A stretch of 64,000 nucleotides of DNA from Marinobacter salarius (GCA_000831005.1 CP007152.1:2852001-2916000), one strand, 5' to 3'; numbered from the stretch's first letter, positions 28,435 through 38,551 are shown. Numbers and translations are program-made. The notes: generated by a model from the sequence alone, not told the origin.

Positions 28435-28560
28435 TCAGTCAAGCCGCACATTCTCACTGCTGGTTTGCGCGGCGGAGGACCACCCGAACTGGTCAAGAAC
28501 GGGCGGGGCGGCAAAGGCAATCACCAGCGCCGCGACAAACGCTGAAATCATGACTTTCAC
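28435..28560 (-). CDS. 41-residue membrane-anchored ORF at the end of the formate dehydrogenase genes
   Basis: Starts with GTG overlapping the gamma-subunit stop (GTGA) and has a GGAGGG ribosome-binding site 5 bases upstream. It encodes one hydrophobic helix (MISAFVAALVIAFAAPPVL) and a short polar tail ending SSENVRLD. The overlap, the strong ribosome-binding site and the clean membrane segment argue that it is real. Likely a small accessory subunit or tether of the membrane-bound dehydrogenase (inference). Confidence 0.7.
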   Translation of the reverse strand: MKVMISAFVAALVIAFAAPPVLDQFGWSSAAQTSSENVRLD

Positions 28561-29727
28561 GATGACCCTCCTTTACCCTGTTTGGCTTCAACCTCGGCCA
28601 CCCACAGATCGTGGTGCTGGCGCGCCCACTCCACATCAACCTGGCCGTTACCCATGGCATCGAAGGCGCCTTCCATGCCAACCGAGCCAATATAAATGTG
28701 GGCGATGATGGCCAGCATCATCACGAATGCGACAATCGAGTGCCAGAGGTTGGCGTATTGCATCTCTTCGTGGGGCGCCAGATCGGTCGGGAAGCTGGTA
28801 CCCAGAACACTGTTCATGATGCCGAAGGTATCGGCAAACATGGGCATCTGAAACGGGAACAGCAGCGACAGCCCGGAAAGGGACACTGAGGCGCCCAGTA
28901 CCATCACGGTCCAGAAAATGATCTTCTGGCCGGCGTTGAATTTCTTCGCAGACGGATGGCTCTTGGTAAAGATACCGCCGCCGGCCTTGAGCCATTGCCA
29001 GTCCAGCTTGTTGGGAATGTTGTGGGCCACCCACATGACGAACGTCATCACCAGCCCCAGCATGAACGCCCATGCAACGTTATTGTGGACCACTTGGAGC
29101 CGGCAGCCAGGGTGGCAAAGGCGTCGGCCCCCATGACCGGGATCAGGAAGCTTCGCCCCATCAGGGTGATCAGCCCGGTCAGGCCCAGGGCGATAAATGA
29201 GCCTGCCAACAGCCAATGGCCGAACCGCTCGACGGCTTTAAACCGTTCAATTGTGGTGCCCGCAGGGCCGCCTTCGATTTTGATCCTGCCGCGAATGAGG
29301 TAGAACACCACCAGCAATGCGATGAAGCCCAGAATGGCACCGCCGCCGTAGGTGATGACCGGCCCTTCACGCAACTGGTACCAGCGCATGCCGCCGTCCT
29401 GGATCAGAACATCGGCCGCCGGGTTGCGAACCTGGGTTTCAATGTCGATGTTGTCGTAGCGAATGCCGCGCCAGGCATCAGCATCGGAACGCCCGCCACG
29501 GGTGCCCAGTGGCTCGTTGATCGGTGCCGCGTTGGCGGGATTACCTGTTTCTTTGGAACGGGATTCCCCGTCAGCTTTCAGTCTTTCCTGCCGGGCCATG
29601 ATGTCTTCGAGGGTTTGGCCGCCCCCGGTAGACATCTGGTCAGACTCGGGAACGTCCTGCGCCCACACAGGTTGAAGACCAATGTCGCCAGCACAAAAAC
29701 GGCGGCACCGAATAGTTTACAGTTCAT
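28557..29727 (-). CDS. fdhC: Formate dehydrogenase gamma subunit, cytochrome b556 type (two frame breaks)
   Basis: Membrane anchor that passes electrons from the beta subunit to quinone. 390 residues after repair. N-terminal signal peptide (LFGAAVFVLATLVF, cleavage near VWA/QDV), a long periplasmic stretch, then a four-helix cytochrome b domain with His ligands in RFGHWLLAGSF, VVHNNVAWAF and NLWHSIVAF. Breaks: GG at 29670-29671 (should be GGG on this strand reading) within the signal peptide end, and one base near 29095 at SK/VVHNN. Both halves belong to one gene; with repairs the length is divisible by three and typical of FDH3 gamma. Confidence 0.9.
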
Positions 29728-29812
29728 GAAAGCACTCCAGCGGAATGAACAAAAAGAATCCGTTGCCTTAACGAATGCCGGGGCCCCAGGGCCCCGGAAA
29801 CATCCAATGGGC

Positions 29813-30421
29813 TTACGCGCCCTTCTTCTCGTAGGCTGTGCCCCATCCCCAGGCGCCTGAACCAAAACCACGGTTCACCACACGCTGGCGGTAGATGTCC
29901 GCTACCTCGTTGCCGTCACCGGCCAACAAGGCTTTGGTGGAGCACATTTCCGCACAGATCGGCAGCTTGCCCTCCGCAATACGGTTACGCCCGTACTTGG
30001 AGAACTCGGCTGTGGAGTTGTCTTCTTCCGGACCGCCCGCACAGAACGTGCATTTGTCCATCTTGCCACGGCTGCCAAAGTTGCCCGCTTGCGGGAACTG
30101 AGGGGCGCCGAATGGGCAAGCGTAGAAACAATACCCACAACCAATGCACAGATCTTTGGAGTGCAAAACCACACCGTCTTCGGTCTGGTAGAAGCAATCC
30201 ACGGGGCAGACGGCCATACAGGGCGCGTCTGAACAGTGCATGCAGGCTACCGAGATCGAACGCTCACCGGGCTTGCCATCTTCAATGGTCACCACGCGTC
30301 GACGGTTGATGCCCCAGGGGACTTCATGCTCATTCTTGCAGGCCGTTACGCAGGCATTACACTCGATGCAGCGTTCGGCATCGCAAAGGAATTTCGCTCT
30401 TGCTTGTCCTTCAATGGCCAT
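29813..30421 (-). CDS. fdhB: Formate dehydrogenase beta subunit (four 4Fe-4S)
   Basis: Iron-sulfur subunit of 202 residues, FDH3-type (shorter than FdoH and without a C-terminal membrane helix). Four Cys clusters: CIECNACVTAC, CMHCSDAPCMAVCP, CIGCGYCFYACP, and CTFC...CAEMC. Transfers electrons from the catalytic subunit to the cytochrome b subunit in the periplasm. 15 bases separate it from the alpha gene upstream and 85 from gamma. Confidence 0.94.
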   Translation of the reverse strand: MAIEGQARAKFLCDAERCIECNACVTACKNEHEVPWGINRRRVVTIEDGKPGERSISVACMHCSDAPCMAVCPVDCFYQTEDGVVLHSKDLCIGCGYCFYACPFGAPQFPQAGNFGSRGKMDKCTFCAGGPEEDNSTAEFSKYGRNRIAEGKLPICAEMCSTKALLAGDGNEVADIYRQRVVNRGFGSGAWGWGTAYEKKGA

Positions 30422-30436
30422 GATCTACACCTCTTG

Positions 30437-33322
30437 TTATGCCGGCATAATCGAACACAGGGTGCACTTGGTCTCTTGCATCTGTGTGACCGAGTCATAC
30501 CCGTATGTTTGAACTGTGTTGGTGGATTCACCCAATACGTAGGGGTCGGAGCCTTTCGGATACTTGTCCCTCAGATCCTTGCCCTCCAGGTGTCCGCCGA
30601 AGTGGAACGGCATGAAGGCGACGCCCTCGCCGACCCGTTCGGTCACCATGGCCTTGACTTTGATGCGTGCGCCTTCCGGGCCAGACACCCAGACATCCTT
30701 ACCGTCACGAATGTTCATGTTGTTCGCATCACGCGGATTCACTTCAATGAACATGTCCTGCTGCAATTCCGCCAGCCACGGGTTGGACCGGGTCTCGTCA
30801 CCACCACCTTCATACTCAACCAGTCGGCCTGAGGTCAGAATGATGGGGAAGTCCTTGCTGAAGTCCTTCTTCTGGATGGACTCGTACAGGGTCGGGACAC
30901 GCCAGAAGGTCTTGTCCTCGTAGGTCGGATAGTCCTCCACCAGGTCTCGGCGGTTGGTATAGAGGGGTTCGCGATGAAGCGGCACAGGGTCCGGGAAGTT
31001 CCAGACGATGGCGCGGGCCTTGGCGTTACCAAAGGGCGCGCACTCGTGTTTGATCGCAACACGCTGGATGCCGCCAGACAGGTCGGTTTTCCAGTTGGTT
31101 TCGGGGCCGGCAACGGCATCGATGCTGGCCCGCTCTTCGGCCGTCAGGTCGCCATCCCAGCCCAGGTCCATCAGCATCTGCATGGTGAATTCCGGGTATC
31201 CGTCCTTGATCTCGGAGTTTTTCGAGTAAACGCCGTCCGCCAGCAGGTTTTCGCCGTTGCGTTCAACGCCAAAGCGGGCACGGAAGGTAAGGCCACCTTT
31301 GGACACCGGCAAAGACATGTCATAGAGCACGTGTGTGCCCGGATGGTTCATTTCCGGTGTGCCCCAGGATGGCCATGGCAGGCCGTAGATATCACCATCG
31401 CAGGGGCCACCCACCGCACGCAGTGTGGTCTTGTCGAAGTGGTGCTGGTTGGCCATGTGCTTTTTCAGGCGCTCGGGCGACTGACCGGTGTAGCCGATGG
31501 TCCACATGCCACGGTTGAATTCACGGGTGATGTCCTCGACGACCGGTTCATTGCCTTCAATGGCAATATTGCGGAACATGCGATCGGTGAAACCGAACTT
31601 GTCCGCAAACAGCTTTATGATTTCGTGATCGACCTTCGACTCGAACAACGGCTCAACGACTTTCTCACGCCACTGCAGCGAACGATTGGAAGCGGTAACT
31701 GAACCCGAGGTCTCGAACTGGGTAGTGGCGGGCAACAGGTAGGCGCCGTCCTTGCGATCATGTAGCACCGCTGACACAGTAGGGAAGGGATCCACCACGA
31801 CCAGCAGGTCGAGCTTTTCCATGGCTTCCTTCATTTCCAGCATCCGGGTCTGCGAGTTGGGCGCGTGGCCCCACAGCACCATGGCCCGGGTGTTGTCGGG
31901 CTGCTCCAGGTTTTCCTTGGCTTCCAGAACGCCGTCAATCCAGCGCGATACGGGAATGCCTTTCTCGTTCATCATGGCTCTGGATTTGCCGTCCTTGTCC
32001 CAAACGGCAAAACGCCCCTTGAGCCAATCCAGGTCCTCTTCCCAGACTCTGGCCCAATGGGCCCAGGAGCCAGCGGCCAGGCCATAGTAGCCGGGCAAGG
32101 TGTCGGCCAGTACGCCCAGGTCTGTGGCGCCCTGAACATTGTCGTGGCCGCGGAAGATGTTAGTGCCACCGCCGGCAACGCCCATGTTGCCCAGCGCCAG
32201 TTGCAGCACGCAGTAGGCGCGGGTGTTGTTGTTGCCATTGGTGTGCTGGGTTCCCCCCATACACCAGATGACTGTGCCCGGGCGGTTATTCGCCAAGGTG
32301 CGGGCAACGCGCTCAAGCTGTGCTCCCGGTACACCGGTTACACGCTCAACTTCCTCAGGGTTCCATTTCTTTACTTCCTGGCGGATGTCGTCCATGCCGT
32401 ACACCCGGGTGCGGATGAACTCCTTGTCCTCCCAGCTGTTCTCAAAGATGTGCCACAAAAGGCCCCAGACCAGCGCGACGTCTGAACCCGGACGAAACCG
32501 CACATACTCATCCGCATGGGCGGCAGTGCGTGTGAAACGCGGGTCGCAGACGATCAGCGGTGCGTTGTTCTCTTCCTTGGCTTTCAGAAGGTGCAGCAGC
32601 GACACCGGGTGCGCCTCCGCGGGGTTACCACCGATCAGGAAGATGGCTTGCGAATTGTGGATGTCATTATACGAATTGGTCATCGCGCCGTAGCCCCAGG
32701 TGTTGGCTACGCCGGCAACCGTGGTCGAATGGCAGATCCGGGCCTGGTGATCGACGTTGTTGGTGCCCCAGTAGGCGGCAAACTTGCGGAACAGGTAAGA
32801 CTGCTCGTTACTGAACTTTGCGCTGCCCAGCCAGTAGACCGAATCCGGACCACTTTCCTCGCGGATTTGCTGCATCTTGTCGCCGATCTCGTTGATCGCT
32901 TCGTCCCAGGAGATTTTCTGCCACTGGCCGCCGACCATTTTCATCGGGTACTTGAGGCGACGTTCGCCGTGGGCACTCTCCCGTACGGAAGCCCCTTTGG
33001 CACAATGCGCACCAAGGTTAAAGGGGCTGTCCCAACCCGGCTCCTGCCCGATCCAGGTGCCATTCTGGATTTCCGCCATCACCGTGCAGCCAACCGAGCA
33101 GTGGGTACACACGGACTTTTTGCGAACAACTTCCCCACCTCCCGTCGACGGGGTTGCGGCCTCAACGCGGCCAGACGTCAGTGACAAAGCTGCCAGACCG
33201 CCCACCGTGACACCGGAGGCGGCCAGAAAACCACGACGATCCATGGTCTTGGCAGCGAGGGATGAAAGTAAAGAACCAGCACGGGGGCCTTTCGCTACCC
33301 CGTTGGTTTTCTTTCTTAACAT
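30437..33322 (-). CDS. fdhA: Formate dehydrogenase alpha subunit, Mo/W-bis-MGD, Cys type
   Basis: Catalytic subunit of 961 residues oxidising formate to CO2. N-terminal twin-arginine signal MDRRGFLAASG (Arg pair near residue 30) for export. [4Fe-4S] motif CTHCSVGCTV...CAKG. The metal ligand is Cys in DHQARICHSTTVAG, where selenocysteine enzymes have Sec, so no selenium machinery is needed. Further: FLIGGNPAEAHPVS, NMGVAGGGTN, and a C-terminal molydopterin-dinucleotide-binding domain. An ORF of full length without breaks. Confidence 0.95.
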   Translation of the reverse strand: MLRKKTNGVAKGPRAGSLLSSLAAKTMDRRGFLAASGVTVGGLAALSLTSGRVEAATPSTGGGEVVRKKSVCTHCSVGCTVMAEIQNGTWIGQEPGWDSPFNLGAHCAKGASVRESAHGERRLKYPMKMVGGQWQKISWDEAINEIGDKMQQIREESGPDSVYWLGSAKFSNEQSYLFRKFAAYWGTNNVDHQARICHSTTVAGVANTWGYGAMTNSYNDIHNSQAIFLIGGNPAEAHPVSLLHLLKAKEENNAPLIVCDPRFTRTAAHADEYVRFRPGSDVALVWGLLWHIFENSWEDKEFIRTRVYGMDDIRQEVKKWNPEEVERVTGVPGAQLERVARTLANNRPGTVIWCMGGTQHTNGNNNTRAYCVLQLALGNMGVAGGGTNIFRGHDNVQGATDLGVLADTLPGYYGLAAGSWAHWARVWEEDLDWLKGRFAVWDKDGKSRAMMNEKGIPVSRWIDGVLEAKENLEQPDNTRAMVLWGHAPNSQTRMLEMKEAMEKLDLLVVVDPFPTVSAVLHDRKDGAYLLPATTQFETSGSVTASNRSLQWREKVVEPLFESKVDHEIIKLFADKFGFTDRMFRNIAIEGNEPVVEDITREFNRGMWTIGYTGQSPERLKKHMANQHHFDKTTLRAVGGPCDGDIYGLPWPSWGTPEMNHPGTHVLYDMSLPVSKGGLTFRARFGVERNGENLLADGVYSKNSEIKDGYPEFTMQMLMDLGWDGDLTAEERASIDAVAGPETNWKTDLSGGIQRVAIKHECAPFGNAKARAIVWNFPDPVPLHREPLYTNRRDLVEDYPTYEDKTFWRVPTLYESIQKKDFSKDFPIILTSGRLVEYEGGGDETRSNPWLAELQQDMFIEVNPRDANNMNIRDGKDVWVSGPEGARIKVKAMVTERVGEGVAFMPFHFGGHLEGKDLRDKYPKGSDPYVLGESTNTVQTYGYDSVTQMQETKCTLCSIMPA

Positions 33323-33408
33323 GTCAATTACCTCTCTCTTTTTATTCTCGTTTTACGGAGGTGTGGCCATTCAAGAGCCTTTCGCAACCTTGAATGACGC
33401 ACGCTTCC

Positions 33409-33597
33409 TTAAAAGCGAGCCGATTCGAAGTACTTACGTGTGTGTTCAGTGTCACGCAGACCGCGGCTTTTCGGGGCCTCTTTCACCACCTCGGCTGCGG
33501 CATTGGGCGAGACTGCCAGCGCAACGGCCGCAGGAGCTGCGGCTGCTGCCACCTTCAGGAAACGGCGGCGGCTGTTTTCACGTTTCGGGTTGTCCAT
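33409..33597 (-). CDS. Formate dehydrogenase region TAT-signal small protein
   Basis: 62-residue protein with a clear twin-arginine signal (SRRRFLKVAAAAAPAAVAL) and a short tail ending DTEHTRKYFESARF. This matches the small TAT-targeted family found next to FDH3-type formate dehydrogenases (the family I recall as formate_TAT). Role unknown; possibly exported with the alpha subunit. Located between TorD and fdhA genes. Confidence 0.85.
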   Translation of the reverse strand: MDNPKRENSRRRFLKVAAAAAPAAVALAVSPNAAAEVVKEAPKSRGLRDTEHTRKYFESARF

Positions 33598-33638
33598 TGG
33601 ACACCTCCACCTGAGTTAAGGGACCGGGCAGGTCCCAG

Positions 33639-34250
33639 TTATTGAATGGCAAACGCATCGGCCTCAACGGCCATGAAAGCCCGGCCCAGCGAGCCCACAG
33701 GCGCGTAGAAAACCGCGCTTTGCGCTTCTTCCAGATCGGCAAAGAAAAGTTCCGCCCACTTTGCCAGGTGTGCGTCGAAAAAGGCTTTTTGAGAAGGTTG
33801 GTCACTGTCACACAGAAACTCGCCCGCAATAATGCCGGCCATGATTTCGCACAGCGTACCCATGTGATCTTCAGGTTCTTTAACGTTGTCTCTAGCCTTG
33901 ATGCCCCTGGCCATCAGATCGCTACGCAGATCCGCAAGGGGCTTCTCGTTGAGAAAGCCGGTCAGGTAATAACTGGTGTAGGGCAGTAATTCACCGCGAC
34001 CGATGCCAACGAAAAGGTTGTTGAACTCCCGCTCTGCATCATTGGGCGCGGTGCGTTGGGCAAGGGCAGCGAGGTTTCTGGAGGCGGATCCAATCGGAGT
34101 ATCGTCACCCTCTAAGGTTACCAGCCCCCGGAGCAGCTCACTCGAAGGTGGGGCGTCCAGCAGGACACCCAGCAACCGATACATTTGGGCACGCGCTCGA
34201 TCTTCGTCACTGATCGAGCGCGGGCACTGAACTTCTGCAGCGTTGGCCAA
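33639..34250 (-). CDS. TorD/DmsD-family chaperone for formate dehydrogenase
   Basis: 203-residue all-helical cytoplasmic chaperone. RAQMYRLLGVLLDAPPSSELL at the N-terminus, NLFVGIGRGELLPYTSYYLTGFLNEKPL (the Y-x-S-x-Y-LTG TorD core) and EDHMGTLCEIMAGI. Members bind the TAT signal and apo-form of molybdoenzymes until the cofactor is inserted; its place before the TAT proteins points to FdhA as client. Confidence 0.88.
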   Translation of the reverse strand: MANAAEVQCPRSISDEDRARAQMYRLLGVLLDAPPSSELLRGLVTLEGDDTPIGSASRNLAALAQRTAPNDAEREFNNLFVGIGRGELLPYTSYYLTGFLNEKPLADLRSDLMARGIKARDNVKEPEDHMGTLCEIMAGIIAGEFLCDSDQPSQKAFFDAHLAKWAELFFADLEEAQSAVFYAPVGSLGRAFMAVEADAFAIQ

Positions 34251-34357
34251 GATGTCTCTCTCTATATTGTCTCTTGTTTATTGTTGTCTAATTTTTAATC
34301 ACCGATCTACTGTATATAGTTCCGATTTGTGTCGGGCGCAACTACGGTTTCTAACAC

Positions 34358-34983
34358 TCATGAATCCTCAAAACGCATTCGCGGGCGGTAGTGCGGCGTC
34401 GGTTTCTCTCCGGTTTCGGTGACCACTGATTGAGAGTGACGATCAGTATCTGATGGCGCCTCATTGATGTCGGAAACGGGTGTTTCGCGCAGTCCTGCAG
34501 GTTCCGGAGGCACTACGGTTGTCGGAGCCTCGGCCAGCTTTGCGGTGCGCCCCCCCACCGGGTTATCAACCGGCTCATCAACCTTTGCGGTCCGGTCGAT
34601 TAGCCTTGTCCCACCTTGTAGAGGGTCTTTACGGCCCCGGTCGCAGCAGCGTTCGTGAAATCCTCATCGTAGTCATTGAGCCCGTCCAGCACGGCAAGTA
34701 CAGGGTTGGATTTCCAAAGAGACCGCAGGGCCCTGCGGCGCAGCAGCTCGGGGATTTCTTTTCGCATGAACCCGGTAATATCGGTACCCAGCTCGATGGC
34801 ATCGGGATCGGGTAAGCCGTACTTCTCCAATACGTCGTGCTCGGACAACGTCTCATTAATAGAGAGCTCCTGCTCTTCATGTGACGGTTCGGACTCGACT
34901 GATGGGGGCGGGGCCAGCTCAGTCTTTTTGCCGGTTTCTGTTTTCTTGCGCGACCAACGTTGCAGGCGTGACTCAGCCATCAC
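34358..34983 (-). CDS. DUF3306 protein (one frame break)
   Basis: 208 residues after repair. Starts MMAESRLQRWSRKK, with a proline/acid-rich linker, then a helical part GTDITGFMRKEIPELLRRRALRSLWKSNPVL that is the DUF3306 core, and ends HYRPRMRFEDS. The break near 34603 (one missing base in GGCTAATC read leftward) separates YKVGQG from LIDRTAKVDEP; adding a base joins them. Overlaps DUF3305 by four bases. Function unknown; always seen with FDH3-type formate dehydrogenases. Confidence 0.83.
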
Positions 34984-35558
34984 TGAATCCTCGGTTTTTT
35001 GATGTTGGCGGGTGCGCGAAAGACGTCGCTCTCCTGACGGATACGCGGATCGCCTTTGGCGTCTTCGATACCGTCAACGTGGACACTGTCACGGCGCCGT
35101 TTCTTGAAGGGCACTTCGATGTAGTGCATATCGACAAATTCTTTGATCCAGGCCGCCAGAGACTCGGGAATGGGCACGGGCTCGACGATACTTTCACCAC
35201 TGTCCTGTGCATCCAATGCCTCATGGGCACTGGCAGTAATGGAGCTGATGACCCACCCTGAGGGAGAGCGACCAGTCTGGTCCTTATCCATGACAATCCA
35301 GACGGAGGGAACGGCCATATTCAGGGATACAAGGTAGCCTTCCACGTCGGCACGAAAGAGTTCCATGGTCACCGAGCCTGCGTGGTAATCCACCTCATCG
35401 CCTTCCTGGACCAGTTCTTTCCAGAACGCCTCCGGGGCACCCGGTATGACCGCCACCGGCGTCCAGACATACCGCGCCCACTGGGTCACGCCAGGAGACT
35501 GGCGAACGACGGCACCGACTTGTAACGCGCGTTTCCACTGCTCTGTGCGACTGCTCAT
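34980..35558 (-). CDS. DUF3305 protein
   Basis: 192-residue cytoplasmic protein, no membrane segment. Features include YVWTPVAVIPGAP, EVDYHAGSVTMELFRADVEGYLVSLN and PSVWIVMD, which I recognise as the DUF3305 family linked to formate dehydrogenase. First gene of the leftward formate dehydrogenase operon, divergent from the iron-sulfur gene. Function unknown; an assembly role is the usual inference. Confidence 0.82.
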   Translation of the reverse strand: MSSRTEQWKRALQVGAVVRQSPGVTQWARYVWTPVAVIPGAPEAFWKELVQEGDEVDYHAGSVTMELFRADVEGYLVSLNMAVPSVWIVMDKDQTGRSPSGWVISSITASAHEALDAQDSGESIVEPVPIPESLAAWIKEFVDMHYIEVPFKKRRRDSVHVDGIEDAKGDPRIRQESDVFRAPANIKKPRIQ

Positions 35559-35707
35559 GGCTGCTCTCTTTTGTTATTCCTTCAAGCTAGCAGGAGGTCA
35601 AAAAATATCCAACTTTCCGATTGTCTAAAAACAAACCGCTGTGTCATGCTCGAAGAGCTATAGTGATTCGTATACGTATAACAACAACGAAAAGAGTCAG
35701 ATTCCTG
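35559..35707. promoter_or_regulatory. Divergent promoter region of the two formate dehydrogenase operons
   Basis: 149 bases between the DUF3305 and iron-sulfur genes, AT-richer than its flanks, including TCGTATACGTATAACAA (about 35669-35685). It must hold start signals for both directions; I cannot fix -35/-10 elements with confidence. Confidence 0.4.
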
Positions 35708-37687
35708 ATGACGGCACCCAAGACCTTACTGCTGTGCAGTTGTGATAAAACACAGTCCTTTGATCCAGAGGCGCTGCGCAAGGCCGCAGCCGCCGAGCAG
35801 GTCATCGCGGTGGATCAACTGTGCGGCCATGACATGAAGACGGCCGCTGAGCATCTGGGTGGTGATGCAGACGTACTCATTGCCTGTGGCCAGCAGGCTG
35901 CCCTGTTCGAGCGTCTGGGCGAGGATGTTCAGGCCGAAACCGGGCATTCCGCACCGCTGGGCACCATCGACATCCGGGACCGGGCAGGTTGGGGGGCCGC
36001 GAGTGCAAACCCCAAACGCCTGCGCGCCAAACAAGCGGCCCTGGTTGCTGCGGCCCAACTCCCGGCTCCGATAGCGCCTGCAAAAACGATCCGCTCCAGC
36101 GGAGTGTGCTGTATCGTCGGCCCTACTGAGCAGGCCATAAGGATGGCCGAGCTGGTGCAGGACGAGCTGGGGGTTACCTGTATTGTCAATGACGCCGGTC
36201 CCATACAGCTACCCTCTGCCGCCTACGACGTGGCGAAGGGCCGGCTGACGTCAGCCTATGGCGCGCTGGGCCATTTCAGGATGGAGTTTGCCCAGTTGCA
36301 AACCCTGAATCCCGCCGGCCGTGGTGCACTGGGTTATGGCGAGGTGCAAGCCACCGCTCGCAGCGAGTGTGATGTGTTTATCGACCTCCGTGGTGACGCT
36401 CCGGCCTTTCCCTGCCATCAGAAGCGCAACGGTTATTTCTGGGCCGACCCCGCCAAAACCGGGGAATTGGAACGCATTGCCCTGACGGCCCGGGAACGGG
36501 TTGGTGAGTTCGAGAAAACCGTCTACTTCAGGTTGGAGGAATCCCTGTGCGCCCACTCCCGGGCCAACAAAACCGGCTGTACCCGCTGCCTGGACGTCTG
36601 CCCCACAGAGGCCATTTTTTCGTTCGGCGACCACGTGCAGATTGATTCGGATATCTGTGCCGGCTGTGGCTCCTGCGCGGCTGTTTGCCCGACCTCAGCC
36701 ATCACTATGACCGAAAGCCCTTTCGAAGCCCTGACCAAAGCCGTGGAGGTGATGGCCAGGGTCTATCGTGACCATACCGAAGAATCTCCACGCCTGGTGT
36801 TTCATACCCTGAACGCCGGTGGTGAGGCCATGGCGCACCTGGCACGGTACGGCGATGGGCTGGCGGACGATCTGATTCCGATGGGACTTGAGCATATTGA
36901 TCGTATTGGCCATGCCGAGATCTTGGCCGCATTGGGCGCCGGCTATGCGGAAGTCCTGCTGCTGGCGGATAACGAGACTGACCGCCAGGCCGTTGCCGCG
37001 GAAGTGGAGCTGGCTCAGGCCATGGTGAGCGGTGCCCACCATTCGCCCAGCCGGATTCGAGTGGTTGCGGCTAACGAGCTCAGTGTTGAAGGGGACAATG
37101 CGGGGCGTGTCAGCGAGCCCGTATTACTGGTCGGCGGCCGCCGTGACATTACACGGGTGACCGTCAGTGCGATGGCAAACGGTGTTGAAGCGCCGATTCC
37201 GCTGCCACAGGGCGCGCCCTATGGCGCTATCGAAATCGATTCCGATAAATGCACGCTCTGTCTGGCCTGTGTGTCTCTGTGTCCAACTGGCGCCCTCGGC
37301 GACCATCCGGACCGGCCGGAGGTTCAGTTCACGGAAAATGCCTGTGTTCAGTGCGGCGTGTGCGAAAGCACCTGCCCCGAGACTGCCATCAACCTGAAGC
37401 CGCAACTGGATCTGTCCAAGGGTGCGCTAAGTGCCCGGGCACTGCACGGCGAGGAGCCTTTCGAATGCATCAAGTGTGGAAGGCCCTTCGGTGTTGCCAG
37501 CACCATCAACCGGATCGTTGAAAAACTGGAAAACCAGCACTGGATGTACAAAAACGCTGATAACGTCCAACTCATAAAGATGTGTGACGACTGTCGGGTG
37601 AAATCTCAGTTCCACGGGGAAAGCGCGCCCCTGGCAGGGGGAGAGCGCCCCAGGGTTCGCACCAGAGACGACTACCTGGACAGCTAG
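35708..37687 (+). CDS. Multi-[4Fe-4S] ferredoxin protein of the formate dehydrogenase locus
   Basis: 659 residues from ATG 35708. N-terminal domain starts LLLCSCDKTQSFDPEAL. Four ferredoxin-type motifs: CTRCLDVCP and CAGCGSCAAVCP in the middle, CTLCLACVSLCP and CVQCGVCESTCP near the C-terminus, then two further Cys pairs (CIKCGRPFG and CDDC), possibly a zinc site. First of a plus-strand set with Mrp, lipoate-ligase-like and DUF6505-like genes, facing the structural genes. Probably an electron-transfer or cluster-supply protein for dehydrogenase maturation; the exact role is not known. Confidence 0.85.
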   Translation: MTAPKTLLLCSCDKTQSFDPEALRKAAAAEQVIAVDQLCGHDMKTAAEHLGGDADVLIACGQQAALFERLGEDVQAETGHSAPLGTIDIRDRAGWGAASANPKRLRAKQAALVAAAQLPAPIAPAKTIRSSGVCCIVGPTEQAIRMAELVQDELGVTCIVNDAGPIQLPSAAYDVAKGRLTSAYGALGHFRMEFAQLQTLNPAGRGALGYGEVQATARSECDVFIDLRGDAPAFPCHQKRNGYFWADPAKTGELERIALTARERVGEFEKTVYFRLEESLCAHSRANKTGCTRCLDVCPTEAIFSFGDHVQIDSDICAGCGSCAAVCPTSAITMTESPFEALTKAVEVMARVYRDHTEESPRLVFHTLNAGGEAMAHLARYGDGLADDLIPMGLEHIDRIGHAEILAALGAGYAEVLLLADNETDRQAVAAEVELAQAMVSGAHHSPSRIRVVAANELSVEGDNAGRVSEPVLLVGGRRDITRVTVSAMANGVEAPIPLPQGAPYGAIEIDSDKCTLCLACVSLCPTGALGDHPDRPEVQFTENACVQCGVCESTCPETAINLKPQLDLSKGALSARALHGEEPFECIKCGRPFGVASTINRIVEKLENQHWMYKNADNVQLIKMCDDCRVKSQFHGESAPLAGGERPRVRTRDDYLDS

Positions 37688-37706
37688 AATAAAAACAGGA
37701 AGCGAC

Positions 37707-38551
37707 ATGGTTGAATACACCGAAGTAGGAAAACCGAACCTGATTGGTACCGACGCCCCCCGGCCTCAGGACAAGAACCCGAAAGGCGTTGACCGCATCA
37801 TCGCTATTGCCTCCGGTAAAGGGGGCGTTGGCAAGTCGACAGTGGCCTCCAACCTGGCGGTTGCACTGGCCTCGAAAGGTCTGAAAGTGGGCCTGTTGGA
37901 CGCCGACGTGTATGGTCCCAGCCAGCCCCGCATGATGGGTGTTTCAGGCCGGCCTTCCAGCCCCGACGGAAATACCATACTGCCGCTGCGCAATCACGGG
38001 GTGACCCTGATGTCCCTGGGCCTGATGGCCTCCGATGATGAAGCCATTGTCTGGCGTGGGCCCATGTTGATGGGCGCCCTGCAACAAATGATGAACCAGG
38101 TGGACTGGGGGCGGCTGGACGTCCTGCTGGTGGACTTGCCCCCGGGCACCGGTGATGTCCAGATGACCCTGAGCCAGAAATTCTTTGTTGCCGGGGCGGT
38201 TGTGGTCTCGACCCCCCAGGACATCGCGTTAATGGATGCGCGCAAAGGCATCGATATGTTCAAACGGATGGACGTGCCCCTGTTCGGACTGATTGAAAAC
38301 ATGGCCTCCTTTATCTGCGATGGTTGCGGCAAAGAGCACCATCCTTTTGGGCACGGCGGCGCCAGGGCGGAGGCTGAAAAATTGGGCGCGCCCTTCCTGG
38401 GCGAGATTCCGCTGGATCTGGATATCCGCGTTGGTTCGGATGGCGGTGTACCGATTGTGGTGTCGAAGCCGGATAGCCTCAGTCGCGGGCCTTCCAACGC
38501 ATCGCCGATGAACTGATCGCCTCTGAAGTGTACGCCGAGGCCATGCGATGA
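37707..38551 (+). CDS. Mrp/NBP35-type P-loop ATPase (one frame break)
   Basis: 281 residues after repair. Deviant Walker A ASGKGGVGKSTVASNLA, ADVYGPSQPRMMG, LLVDLPPGTGDVQMTLSQ and the paired Cys-x-x-Cys in FICDGCGKEHHPFG, marks of Fe-S carrier ATPases. The GGG at 38487-38489 should be GGGG: this gives SLSRGAFQRIADELIASEVYAEAMR with the stop at 38549-38551, overlapping the next start. It probably loads Fe-S clusters on the formate dehydrogenase apparatus. Confidence 0.92.

Noticed and set aside
28493..28690. Leftward 65-codon ORF at the fdhC end
   Set aside because: Out of frame with both fdhC and the 41-residue ORF; the latter has the overlap and ribosome-binding site.
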